This document shows, one piece after another, positions 44,718-52,811 of a DNA stretch of 64,000 nucleotides. Where the stretch lies: the NCBI RefSeq assembly GCF_040256395.1, contig NZ_CP158297.1:186001-250000 (forward strand), read 5' to 3'. This DNA is from Deinococcus sonorensis KR-87 (lineage in GTDB: Bacteria > Deinococcota > Deinococci > Deinococcales > Deinococcaceae). The notes beneath the pieces are model-generated. The model did not search any database. It saw only the letters and a program-made list of their open reading frames with translations, and was not told where the DNA came from. The position numbers and the translations under genes were made by a program. Numbering within the stretch: the first letter of the stretch is position 1; every line of letters starts with the position of its first letter.

Positions 44718-45101
44718 ATGACCCAGACGCAGCCCATGATGATTCTGATCGCCGGCCCGTACCGAAGTGGCACCGGTGACGACCCGGAGAAAATGGCGGC
44801 CAATCTCCGACGCCTCGAACAGGTGTCGTGGCCGTTGTTCCAGGCTGGACATCTTCCCATGATCGGGGAATGGGCCGCCCTGCCGATCTGGAGGGCGGCG
44901 GGCGGGCGGCACACCGGCGACGCGCTGTATCAGCAGGTGCTGTACCCCACCGCCCACCGGCTGCTCGACCTGTGTCATGCCGTCCTCCGGATCGAAGGCG
45001 CCTCGACAGGCGCAGATCAGGATGTGCGGCGGGCCGAGGCGAGGGGCATTCCCGTCTATTACCGCCTTGAGGACGTCCCGGGCTGCGCTGCAGTGCGGTG
45101 A
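44718..45101 (+). CDS. Nucleoside 2-deoxyribosyltransferase-like protein (DUF4406)
   Basis: A 127-residue cytoplasmic protein. It opens with MMILIAGPYRSGTGDDPEKMAANLRRLEQVS, the nucleotide-binding loop typical of the 2-deoxyribosyltransferase/DUF4406 fold. GEWAALPIW and the closing segment ASTGADQDVRRAEARGIPVYY complete the pattern. Such proteins handle nucleosides or nucleotide-like ligands; the precise reaction is not known. AAGGAG stands upstream. It may be transcribed from the SARP-like promoter at 44187. Confidence 0.78.
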   Translation: MTQTQPMMILIAGPYRSGTGDDPEKMAANLRRLEQVSWPLFQAGHLPMIGEWAALPIWRAAGGRHTGDALYQQVLYPTAHRLLDLCHAVLRIEGASTGADQDVRRAEARGIPVYYRLEDVPGCAAVR

Positions 45102-45355
45102 GGCTGGCGATGAGGCCCTCGCCTGCTCCCGCGCCGCAGGTGATCGGGAACCCAGACCGGGCTTCATCCGGACACGCGCCGACCCATCGATCGCGCGTTG
45201 CTCCGGGCGGACCGGGGTGGTCCAGCGGGCCCTCCCGAGGGCGTTCCCAGGCCACATCCCAGCGATCCGGCGCCCCCTCATCGCCTGAAGGTCGCTCTGG
45301 CGTGCGGCCCTTCATCCTGGAACCCTCAGCTCGTGTGCGGTCGGAGGAATCGTTG

Positions 45356-45820
45356 ATGCTGTCAAAACCGTCGTTCCTGTTGCTCACCCTGGCCCTGACC
45401 ACGCTCGGGGGCAGCCTCCTTCCCGTCCAGTTCGCGACGAACAGTGCCCTCGCGCAGGCGTTGGGTTCGGTCACCCTGGCCGGCGCAGTGTCCTACGGGG
45501 TGGGCAGCGCTGCTCTGTTCGCACTGCTGCGCCTGCAGCGGCACGCCCCAGCCTGGGCGAACGCAGGCCAGGCGCCCCGCTGGGCTTGGCTCGGCGGCGT
45601 GGTGGGGAGCGCCTACGTGGTGGGCAGCATGGTGCTGACCCGCGCGCTTGGCGCGCCACTGGCCACCACCCTGGTGATCACCGCGCAGCTGCTGACCGCC
45701 ATTCTGCTCGATCACCACGGCGCGCTCGGGCTGCCCAGGCGGCGGATCAACAGGGCCCGGCTGCTCGCCATCACGCTGGCCCTGATGGCCCTGGCCGTTC
45801 GGTGGTGGGGAACGACATGA
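45356..45820 (+). CDS. YdcZ (DUF606) family membrane protein, first half of a pair
   Basis: A 154-residue protein with five hydrophobic helices of the DMT superfamily YdcZ type (LLTLALTTLGGSLLPVQFATNSALAQALGS, PLATTLVITAQLLTAILLDHHGALG). GGAGGA (45342-45347) precedes ATG 45356. Its stop overlaps the start of a second YdcZ gene (ATGA at 45817-45820), so the two half-size proteins likely form a heterodimeric exporter of unknown substrate. Confidence 0.85.
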   Translation: MLSKPSFLLLTLALTTLGGSLLPVQFATNSALAQALGSVTLAGAVSYGVGSAALFALLRLQRHAPAWANAGQAPRWAWLGGVVGSAYVVGSMVLTRALGAPLATTLVITAQLLTAILLDHHGALGLPRRRINRARLLAITLALMALAVRWWGTT

Positions 45821-46335
45821 GTGTGCTGTTGATGCTCGGCACGCTGGGCGCCGGCCTGGGCTTGTCTGCCGGCCTGGCCTTCAACCTGAGGCTGGCGAAC
45901 GCGTTGGGAACCCCGCTCGCCGCCACCCTGGTGAACTTTCTGGTGGGCGCCGCGCTGCTCGTCTCCCTCTGGGTTGTGGGCCTTGACGGTGCTCGCCCGA
46001 CGGCCTGGCCCGCTCCGTGGATGCTCATGGGTGGGCTGCTCGGCGCCGCCTACGTCACCCTGAGTCTGATGGGCGCAGCCCGCCTGGGGGTCGCGGTCAG
46101 CACTGTCGCAGTCACGCTCGGGCAGATGCTGGGCGCGATGGTCATCGGGAGCACCGGATGGTTTCAGCAACCGGCCGGCCGTCCGGCCCTGACGGCAGTG
46201 ATCAGCGCCGCGTTGCTTGTGGCGGCCGTGGTCGTGGTGTCACGCGACCGACAGACCGCAGCCGCTGGATCAGCCGACACGGCACGGAACCAGAGTGGCC
46301 CCCAGCACGACCCGCACCGTTCCGAGGCGAGGTAG
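45817..46335 (+). CDS. YdcZ (DUF606) family membrane protein, second half of a pair
   Basis: A 172-residue five-helix protein (GLGLSAGLAFNLRLANALGTPLAATLVNFLVGAALLVSLW, AYVTLSLMGAARLGVAVSTVAVTLGQML). The asparagine-containing first helix and the G/A-rich helices match the YdcZ family. Translation is coupled to the preceding gene. A charged C-terminal tail of about 30 residues is cytoplasmic. A long palindrome begins 62 bp after its stop and may end the transcript. Confidence 0.87.
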   Translation: MSVLLMLGTLGAGLGLSAGLAFNLRLANALGTPLAATLVNFLVGAALLVSLWVVGLDGARPTAWPAPWMLMGGLLGAAYVTLSLMGAARLGVAVSTVAVTLGQMLGAMVIGSTGWFQQPAGRPALTAVISAALLVAAVVVVSRDRQTAAAGSADTARNQSGPQHDPHRSEAR

Positions 46336-46397
46336 CGAACGCCCACGGCCCAACGGGGTGGGTTGCCTTCCCGATGACCCACGCGTACGGCACCTAC

Positions 46398-46447
46398 AGC
46401 ACGCCACGGCGGGACGACACTGCAGTGTCGTCCCGCCGTGGCGTGCT
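46398..46447. repeat. 50-nt perfect palindrome
   Basis: Two 25-base arms (46398-46422, beginning AGCACGCCACGGCGGGACG, and 46423-46447) are exact reverse complements with no spacer, centred on CTGCAG. TTGG follows. It lies after the YdcZ pair and could be a strong terminator, a cruciform or the end of a lost element. Confidence 0.9.
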
Positions 46448-47334
46448 TTGGACTGCACTCAGGGCGCCTTGAAGCTGGTTCAGGGTCAAGGCGCGTGCGG
46501 AAGGGCGTCCCATCCCACACGCAGGGAGCGGCGTGGCCGGCCCGCGGTTGTCCGGCCGACCTTCACGGTGGCTCCGCGAGCGGCTGAAGCTGGCTCCTGG
46601 TCATCAACGCGTCCGCCCACACACGCCCCGCCGGACGACGTTGCTGGGCTTCCACCGCCGGGAATAAATCTCAGGAGCAGGCTTCAGGCTCGGCCAAATG
46701 CGGCGCGCCATCACCCTCACGACGGGGCCGGTCATCCTGCCCAGGTCGGCGGGGCGCACAGCCATGCACGGTCGCGTCTGGGGGCCGCCTGGCGGCATGT
46801 TGCGCGAACAGGCGAGGACCGAACGCTGGTGGACCTGCATGAGCCTGCGGCTCTGTGGGGGCCCTGCCGTCGCCCGTGAGCTCAGGAATCACGTCAGTGG
46901 GCAGCGCGTGGATGGCCGGCACGGAGCTCCCACGGGCATTCAGCGTCGCGCGGATGTGGGCTCTCCTACGGGCATTGGCGCTGACGCGTCTTCATTGCGG
47001 AGTCCGGCTGCGCCCGCCGTCTGAAGTGCGCCTGCCATGCCTCACAGGCCAAACTTCGGCGCGTTCAGGGGACCTCCGTCCCTGGGGCGTCGAGGCTCTG
47101 GCCCCGGAACGACGCTGAGGCGCAGGTGTGAGGGACCAACCAGCCTGGTGGCGTGGCCGGTCCGTCGTCAAGGGCCCTGGATCACCCGCAGAGACGGGCG
47201 CATGGACAATGGCATGGTCGCCAGCCTCGCTCCCTGCCCGGCGGCCGCGCTGAGGGCACGCCAGGGGCTGCGCGTTCCCTCCCACACGATGTTCTGCTGA
47301 ACCCTGCGGATGACTCCGCCTGGCCGGTGATGTC
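46448..47334. other. Gene-poor stretch
   Basis: About 890 bp with no supported gene on either strand. Overlapping open frames are Arg/Pro/Gly-rich and lack ribosome sites. No transposase motif was recognised. The stretch lies between the long palindrome and the SARP-like promoter of the next gene. Confidence 0.4.
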
Positions 47335-47368
47335 CATCATTCAAGTGTCACCCGGCGCTGTCTACAGT
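47335..47368 (+). promoter_or_regulatory. SARP-like promoter of the SPIEYYD lipoprotein
   Basis: TGTCACC (47346-47352) is followed by exactly 10 bp and TACAGT (47363-47368). The position 11 bp upstream (47335-47341) reads CATCATT and keeps only the TCA core, so the second repeat is weak. The -10 box is 34 bp before ATG 47402. Confidence 0.55.
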
Positions 47369-47401
47369 GCCGGCACGCTGCACAGCGTCAAGGAGACATA
47401 C

Positions 47402-48328
47402 ATGCGAACACTGATGCTTGGTTTGATGACCGCTGCCCTGCTCTCCGCCTGTGGGACGCCGCCGAGTCTCCCAGGAGGGAGTGGGCCCGGGACGGGCAAC
47501 CCCGGTGGTGGGAACGGCGGAGGCGGGACCGTGGAGCACGGCGATCCGCCGCCGGCGGCCCTGCAGGGCGAGTGGCACTTCGGCTACGTCTCCCCCATCG
47601 AGTATTACGACCCGACCACCGGCAAGTACGCTGAGGCCAGCGGGACCAGCGCCATTCTGCACCTGAATCCGGACGGCACCTTCACCGGGTCCAGCATCTC
47701 GGTGATCACCGTGGGCGCCTGCAGCACCAAACTCCTGGTGATCAGTGATGGCCTGCTCAAGTTCAACGGGCAGTCCATGACCAAGATCGATAAGCACGTC
47801 AAATTTTCGATGTTGGAAACCTGCTCCGGCAAGGTGACCACCGGCGGGACGCTGACCAACAAAACCAGCACCTGGAAGGTAGAGGGGGAAGGGGACGCGG
47901 CGGTGCTGACCATCACCGATGATCAGGGCGCCACCGGCCGCTGGAACCGCCCGCGGGTCGTCACTGCTCCAGGAGATCCGCAACCGGGCAAGACCTACAC
48001 GCTGTCCGGCACCTTGACGGCCCCGAGTGGCCATTCGCTCTACGGCACGGCGGTGATCGTCTGCCCGAAAGCGACCGGCTGCGAGCATGGAGGCGACAAG
48101 ACCAAATGGTTCAAGACCGGCTCAGAACTCAATGCCACCACCTGGGAAATCAAAGGCATGACGGACGAACCGTACCTGGTCTACGCCTGGCAGGATGTGG
48201 ACCATAACAAGGAATTCTCGGTAGGCGACTGGTTCGACAAGGCCTTCGCCTCCGGTAACGGGGTCATCACGAACCCCGCCGCTGGAACGTCGGTCCACTT
48301 CGTGATGGAAGAGATCACCGAGGAGTGA
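47402..48328 (+). CDS. Lipoprotein of unknown function, SPIEYYD family
   Basis: A 308-residue predicted lipoprotein (MRTLMLGLMTAALLSAC, lipobox LLSAC) with a Gly/Pro linker (residues 20-45). The first domain begins ALQGEWHFGYVSPIEYYDPTTGKYAEASGTSAI and ends in a RWNRPR motif. A second domain (YTLSGTLTAPSGHSLYGTAVIVC to WQDVDHNKEFSVGDWFD) has an Asp-rich DVDHNKEFSVGD calcium-loop-like segment. The product at 51851 shares both domains, so the pair are paralogues. AAGGAG precedes ATG 47402. Function unknown; likely a surface or periplasmic ligand-binding protein. Confidence 0.8.
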   Translation: MRTLMLGLMTAALLSACGTPPSLPGGSGPGTGNPGGGNGGGGTVEHGDPPPAALQGEWHFGYVSPIEYYDPTTGKYAEASGTSAILHLNPDGTFTGSSISVITVGACSTKLLVISDGLLKFNGQSMTKIDKHVKFSMLETCSGKVTTGGTLTNKTSTWKVEGEGDAAVLTITDDQGATGRWNRPRVVTAPGDPQPGKTYTLSGTLTAPSGHSLYGTAVIVCPKATGCEHGGDKTKWFKTGSELNATTWEIKGMTDEPYLVYAWQDVDHNKEFSVGDWFDKAFASGNGVITNPAAGTSVHFVMEEITEE

Positions 48329-48330
48329 CA

Positions 48331-48397
48331 CGGACGGGGGACAGGGGGGGCACCGGCGCGGTCCTGGATCGCGCTGCCATCCCCAGGACCCCGTCCG
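48331..48397 (+). terminator. Nested inverted repeats after the lipoprotein gene
   Basis: CGGACGGGG (48331-48339) pairs with CCCCGTCCG (48389-48397), and inside it GGTCCTGG (48360-48367) with CCAGGACC (48383-48390), the two sharing a boundary. Either stem could end the transcript; no T run follows. Confidence 0.4.
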
Positions 48398-48756
48398 CTT
48401 CCGTGGCGGCCACAGCCCTCCACCAGGAGCTTGGGCGACGAGCGAGTCACCCGCTGGTCGAGCACTGGCCGGCTCGGGACGGCGCTCCCCACCGGTCACC
48501 GCTCACGGACGTGCGGTCGCCACGCCGCGACGCGCGTCAGGTCGCCTGAGTGAGCGCGCTGGATTCAAGCCCGCCGGCGCGCGGCTGCCCCCACCCGGAA
48601 GGGCTGCATCGGGGAGATGGGGTGTAGCCGACCTCCAGGAAGCACCCGTGCCGGTTGGTTCCGCCGGAAGGAAACCTTCGGTGGCGCCTCAGCCTCAGCA
48701 CCGCCCTTCGCGCCGCTTCGTCCGGGGAAGTGGCCGATGTGCTGGTCAGGCGGTGC
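48398..48756. other. Gene-poor stretch
   Basis: This 359-bp stretch between the lipoprotein gene and the convergent LysR gene shows no supported gene. No clear terminator was seen close to the LysR stop. Confidence 0.4.
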
Positions 48757-49638
48757 CTAGATGGAGCGCTGTTCCATGACGTCCAGCACCGTGTGCTTCA
48801 CCAGGTCGCTGAGGCGCTCCACCACTGGCGACGCCGTGGCTTCTGAGCGGTGCAGGCTCAACGTGATGCTGGGAAGGTCCGGTAAGTCTGGATGGTCCAG
48901 CGGCCGCACACCTTTCGGCACGCTCAGGGCGGTGCGGGGCGTCACGCCGAGGCCTGCCGCGAGCGCGGCCCACAGCCCCGCAAGGCTGGGGCTGGTGAAC
49001 GTCACACGCCAGGGAATTCCCGCGGAGTCCAGGCGGGCCATGGCCAAGGTCCGAAACAGGCAGGGGCTCTCGAACACGGCCAGTGGGAGTGGAGGGTGCA
49101 GCACGTGCGACGGGTCTGGAGGACCAAACCACCGGATCGGCAAGGTCGCCAGGGAGTCCACGTAGGCTGTTCTCGTCTCGCCCCACGCCAGCGCGAGATC
49201 AAGGTCACCGTTGTTGACGCCGGCGAGCAGATCCGCGTTGCGCGTGATGCGCACCTGAATACTGATCCGGGGATGGGTGCGGGCGAAGGCGCCGAGCACC
49301 TGAGGCAGCAGCGATTCCCCAAAGTCCTCCTGCACACCCAGGCGAACCGTCCCGGCCATCTCATTCCCACGCACCGCGGCCACCGCGTCATCATTCAGTT
49401 CAAGCAGCCGGCGGGCATACACCAGAAACGCCTCTCCCGCGTCCGTCAGGACCAAGCCACGACCTGACTTGCGCAGCAGTTCTGTGCCCAGCTGAGCCTC
49501 AAGCTTCTTCAGTTGGGTGCTGACGGCAGAGGGGGAGCGCGACAGCTTGATCGCCGCCTGGCTGAAGCTGCCCAGATCAACGCCATACACAAGGGTCCGG
49601 ATCACGTCCATGTCGAGGTTGGTATGCCGCCGCATCAT
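48757..49638 (-). CDS. LysR-family transcriptional regulator
   Basis: A 293-residue regulator. The N-terminal helix-turn-helix is DLGSFSQAAIKLSRSPSAVSTQLKKLEAQLG, followed by the LysR substrate-binding domain (GTVRLGVQEDFGESLLPQVLGAF, DLDLALAW, LAALAAGLGVTPRTAL). Arrangement resembles regulators of transport or amine genes, but no adjacent divergent target is present: the next 600 bp upstream are empty. TAAAAT (minus strand, 49647-49642) is very close to the ATGATG start, so the mRNA may be leaderless and begin at the second ATG (49635). Confidence 0.9.
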   Translation of the reverse strand: MMRRHTNLDMDVIRTLVYGVDLGSFSQAAIKLSRSPSAVSTQLKKLEAQLGTELLRKSGRGLVLTDAGEAFLVYARRLLELNDDAVAAVRGNEMAGTVRLGVQEDFGESLLPQVLGAFARTHPRISIQVRITRNADLLAGVNNGDLDLALAWGETRTAYVDSLATLPIRWFGPPDPSHVLHPPLPLAVFESPCLFRTLAMARLDSAGIPWRVTFTSPSLAGLWAALAAGLGVTPRTALSVPKGVRPLDHPDLPDLPSITLSLHRSEATASPVVERLSDLVKHTVLDVMEQRSI

Positions 49639-49647
49639 TTGATTTTA

Positions 49648-50245
49648 TCGAATGAACACCACCGGTGGTACACATAAAGAGGAGCATCCTCGAGGCGCGA
49701 GAGGGACAGCCGATGGGTGACGGGTCGGGCACGGGGTCCGGCCCTGGCCGGGCGTGCTCCATCACGCCCGGCTGAAGGTTGCGGTGTGTCCGAATGGCAG
49801 AGCAGGAAACCCGGTGGGCCACAGGGAGCATTTACCAACCCCGTCGGCACGGTGGATCACGCCATCAGGAAAGCTGCCGTTTGGCCAACCTTGCCCCAGC
49901 CGAGTCCATGACGAAGCGCTGCGGCCGTTCCCTGGGACGCACGGTCCTCGGCGGACAGACATGGCGGGCGCCCAGGCCCGCGTCGGGCGCCCGACGCGCC
50001 TCCAGCACGCGCCAATGTGGGTCCCGACGTGAGCTCACCTGAAGCGCAACCGCCCCCCAGGGCAATCTGGCGCGCGCCGTGCTGCTCACCCCCGCCCGAG
50101 CGGCCGGCCACGCGAGACCCACGGCCAGAGTAATCCCCTGCCCGGTGCTGGACCGTGCCGAAACCTCCCTGCTTCAGAGATCCCACCGCCGGAACCGCTG
50201 GGTGACGCGCTGTGCCCGGCTGGAGTGGAGCAGCCCGCTGGTCAA
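49648..50245. other. Gene-poor stretch
   Basis: No supported gene, hairpin or repeat was found in about 600 bp between the LysR promoter and the end of the next minus-strand gene. If LysR once controlled a divergent gene, it is no longer recognisable here. Confidence 0.4.
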
Positions 50246-51400
50246 TCAAAACGCCAGGAGGGCCTGCAGGATGGCCCGCACCCGAGGCGATTTGATGACG
50301 TCCGGTGAAATACCCAGGAACACCCCGCTGGAGGTGTGGCTCGGTCCGAGCCCATGACGTCCGAGCGCGACGGCGCCCACGGACTTGATGTTCTGTTGGT
50401 TCAGCAGTGGTCCGGTGACGAGCCGCTGGACCGACGGCTCGTCCAGAGGATAAAACCCCACACGGAGACTGTTTCCGCCCGAGACGTCCAGGCTGCCGAA
50501 CGCGCCCAGAGGCGAACCGGCGACGGGCGTGACCTGGTACGCATCGCGGGCATACGCGCCGTGGTACCCCGCTGCCCCGAACACCGCTTTGAGAAACGCC
50601 CGCTGCTCGCGCTGGGCCGGCAGATCATTCGCGTCCGGCTCGGTCGTCTGGAAGACATTTGCTGCGCCAGCCATGTTCACCACCAGCGCTGGCGCGCTCA
50701 GGATCAGCTTCCGGGCGTCGTCGTCGAGAAAGGTCCTGAGGTTGATCAGGTCCTGCTCCAACGGGATCTGATAGTCCTGATTTCCTGTGTACCACAGCAC
50801 GCCTGAATACTTGCGCAGGGTCGCGATGCCCGGACCGCCAATGGTGGGCAGGTCCGACGTCATCGAACCCCGCTTCACGGCGTAGATGTCAAAGGCGCGG
50901 CCCGCCAGCGTCTGTTTCATCAGGGTATCCAGCGCGGATTCCTTCGCCTTGGGATCCGGCCGGTGGGCTGCCGTCACCACGGCATTGTTCTCGCTGCGGT
51001 CCGCGTCAACCAGGAGCCAGCGCTCCACGTTAACCTGCAGGGCCAGCGTTGTGGTCAGCGATCCGCTCGTTGCCCGGACCACCAGTGGGTACGTCCCGAC
51101 CGGGACCTCCGCACCCACATTGAGTTTCAAGGTGCTGCTGCCCGCCTTGAACCCGCCAAAAACAGCGCTGATCTTTGTGGCGCCGGTGCCGGCACCCGCC
51201 CCTTCCAGGGCAAAACGCACCGGTCCTGAAGCTGGCAGACCAGCGGCGCGCACGGTGGTCTCTGCGCTTTGTGCGGTGCCCAGGGTCCAGGCGGTTTTGG
51301 GGGCGGTCAGCGTGACCTCCGGTGCGGCCGCGGCCGCCGTGACCGAAAGGCACAGGGCCGCCGTGACGCTCAACAGGTTTGCAATGGACATCTGGTGCAT
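50246..51400 (-). CDS. Secreted protein of unknown function
   Basis: A 384-residue exported protein with signal peptide (IANLLSVTAALCLSVTAAAAAP). Residues 25-130 look like an immunoglobulin-type domain (PEVTLTAPKTAWTLGTAQSAETTVRAAGLPASGPVRFALEG, VPVGTYPLVVRATSGSLTTTLALQVNVE). The second part (from RWLLVDADRSENN) resembles the alpha/beta region seen in CARDB-plus-ThuA-like secreted proteins, with VLWYTGNQDYQIPLEQDLINLRTFLDDDARKLILSAP. The assignment is tentative. GAGGAG precedes ATG 51400. Its promoter carries a perfect 11-bp heptamer repeat of the SARP type. Confidence 0.78.
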   Translation of the reverse strand: MHQMSIANLLSVTAALCLSVTAAAAAPEVTLTAPKTAWTLGTAQSAETTVRAAGLPASGPVRFALEGAGAGTGATKISAVFGGFKAGSSTLKLNVGAEVPVGTYPLVVRATSGSLTTTLALQVNVERWLLVDADRSENNAVVTAAHRPDPKAKESALDTLMKQTLAGRAFDIYAVKRGSMTSDLPTIGGPGIATLRKYSGVLWYTGNQDYQIPLEQDLINLRTFLDDDARKLILSAPALVVNMAGAANVFQTTEPDANDLPAQREQRAFLKAVFGAAGYHGAYARDAYQVTPVAGSPLGAFGSLDVSGGNSLRVGFYPLDEPSVQRLVTGPLLNQQNIKSVGAVALGRHGLGPSHTSSGVFLGISPDVIKSPRVRAILQALLAF

Positions 51401-51430
51401 GGGGGTCTCCTCGAAGCTGTCTCTGTTGGC

Positions 51431-51464
51431 ACCCTATGCACCTCACGATGACGGCCTGATGACA
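51431..51464 (-). promoter_or_regulatory. SARP-like promoter of the secreted Ig-like protein
   Basis: On the minus strand: TGTCATC (51464-51458), 4 bp, CGTCATC (51453-51447), exactly 10 bp, TAGGGT (51436-51431). This is one of the clearest examples, with six of seven bases shared between the repeats. The -10 box is 30 bp before ATG 51400. Confidence 0.65.
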
Positions 51465-51505
51465 CCGCCAGTCCGGCGTTGATCAGCAGCGCCGTCCCGC
51501 GAGAG

Positions 51506-51697
51506 GCAGGGCGAACCGGGCAGGAGGGACAGGCGCCACCCGACGTTCCTGCCCGGCGCTGCGGATCGGCGAGGTGCGGCCTGGCCTGTTCGTTCGGCAC
51601 CGTCCCCGTTCGGAACCGGACGCAGGAAGTCCGGCGAATGGGGGCTGGCCGCGAACACCGCGAGGACCGGCCCGGCAGGAACGTCGGTTCGCCCTGC
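51506..51697. repeat. Imperfect inverted repeat in the divergent intergenic region
   Basis: The right arm (51674-51697, GGCAGGAACGTCGG then TTCGCCCTGC) is the reverse complement of a left arm split by about 22 bp: GCAGGGCGAACC (51506-51517) and CGACGTTCCTGCC (51541-51553). Inner flanks (around 51555-51590 and 51640-51670) also show weak complementarity. It may be a duplicated and inverted segment or a small decayed element between two divergent SARP-like promoters. Confidence 0.55.
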
Positions 51698-51766
51698 CGT
51701 ACCGGTCCGCAGGTGGGCCGCCCGGGCCGGACGCAGGCTTGACCCGCTCACCCTGCAACGCTGGCC

Positions 51767-51811
51767 TGTCCCCTACACGTCATGGGGGTGTCACCGCCTG
51801 CCGTTTAGGGT
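51767..51811 (+). promoter_or_regulatory. SARP-like promoter with three heptamers
   Basis: TGTCCCC (51767-51773), 4 bp, CGTCATG (51778-51784), 4 bp, TGTCACC (51789-51795), exactly 10 bp, TAGGGT (51806-51811). Three units in a row at 11-bp intervals, one helical turn each, lie next to the -10 box of the paralogue gene at 51851. Confidence 0.68.
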
Positions 51812-51850
51812 GACCGCCAGCGGCCGGGGATCCGGCCCAAGGAGCCTGAC

Positions 51851-52675
51851 ATGAACATCACACGACGCCTCCTGACGCTCTCGGTGCTCTGCGCTGGCGT
51901 GGCTTCCGCCGCCAGCGTCCCCGAAGCGCTCCAGGGTCAATGGGAATACGGCTCGGTCTCACCGATCGAGTATTACGACACCACCACGGGCAAATACGCG
52001 GAGAGCAGCGGCACCAGCGAGATCATCCGCATCAAGGCCGACGGCAGCTACGAACGCAACGGCATCATCGTGGTGACGACGTACGGCTGCACGTCCAAAC
52101 TGCTGACCAGCAGCAAGGGCAAGGTCACGCTGGACGGCAATCTCCTGACGCTGACGCCGACGAGCGCGTACAACAAAGGCTACACCTGCTCGCCCAGCAA
52201 GAGCTACGAAACGCGCGCCCTGATCCCCTCCACCTTCACGTGGAAACTGACCGGGGACGTGCTGGTGCTGGGCGACCCCACCGGCAAAACGCTGGACAGC
52301 CGCTACAACCGCCCGCGCTCCCTGTCGGCCAGTCCCGCCACACCGCCGGACCGCCGTGTCAGCGGCATGCTCCGGGCGCCGCAGAATCACCGCCTGAACG
52401 GCGCGGCGGTGATCGCCTGCCGGGTCGACCGGGGCTGCGGCGCAGAGGACGGCAGCGTCCGCTTCGTCCTGCTGTCTGGCGCGGGCGCGCAGCCGTTCAC
52501 CCTCGATCACCTGGACGCCACGCCCTACGAACTCCTGGCCTGGGAAGACACCAACGGCAACGGCACCCCCGACCAGGGCGACTGGGTGGATACCGCGTCG
52601 GCCAGGGGGGCCGACGGCCTGACGCTGACGCCGCCCATGACCAACGTGTCCCTGACGCTTGAACTGTGGCGGTGA
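51851..52675 (+). CDS. Secreted protein of unknown function, SPIEYYD family
   Basis: A 274-residue exported protein with a normal signal peptide (RLLTLSVLCAGVASAAS), not a lipobox, unlike its paralogue at 47402. It shares ALQGQWEYGSVSPIEYYDTT, GKYAESSGTSEI, the RYNRPR motif, the GMLRAPQNHRLNGAAVIAC second-domain start and the WEDTNGNGTPDQGDWVD calcium-loop-like segment. ATG 51851 has AAGGAG upstream. The paralogues have similar promoters, so they probably respond to the same signal. It is followed 137 bp later by a large lipoprotein gene that may be co-transcribed. Confidence 0.8.
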   Translation: MNITRRLLTLSVLCAGVASAASVPEALQGQWEYGSVSPIEYYDTTTGKYAESSGTSEIIRIKADGSYERNGIIVVTTYGCTSKLLTSSKGKVTLDGNLLTLTPTSAYNKGYTCSPSKSYETRALIPSTFTWKLTGDVLVLGDPTGKTLDSRYNRPRSLSASPATPPDRRVSGMLRAPQNHRLNGAAVIACRVDRGCGAEDGSVRFVLLSGAGAQPFTLDHLDATPYELLAWEDTNGNGTPDQGDWVDTASARGADGLTLTPPMTNVSLTLELWR

Positions 52676-52811
52676 GGGACAGCGGCACGCCGGCCACGCG
52701 GCACCGCCGACGACCAGGCGCTGATCACGGCCGCACGGCGCTTCGTGGGAGGAGCCCGCGCACTTGACGCTCCGCTTCACCCGTCCATGCCTTCACCCCT
52801 GAGGAGACCCC

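Noticed and set aside
49717..50042. Several overlapping short frames
   Set aside because: They overlap in three or more frames, lack ribosome sites and have no recognisable content.
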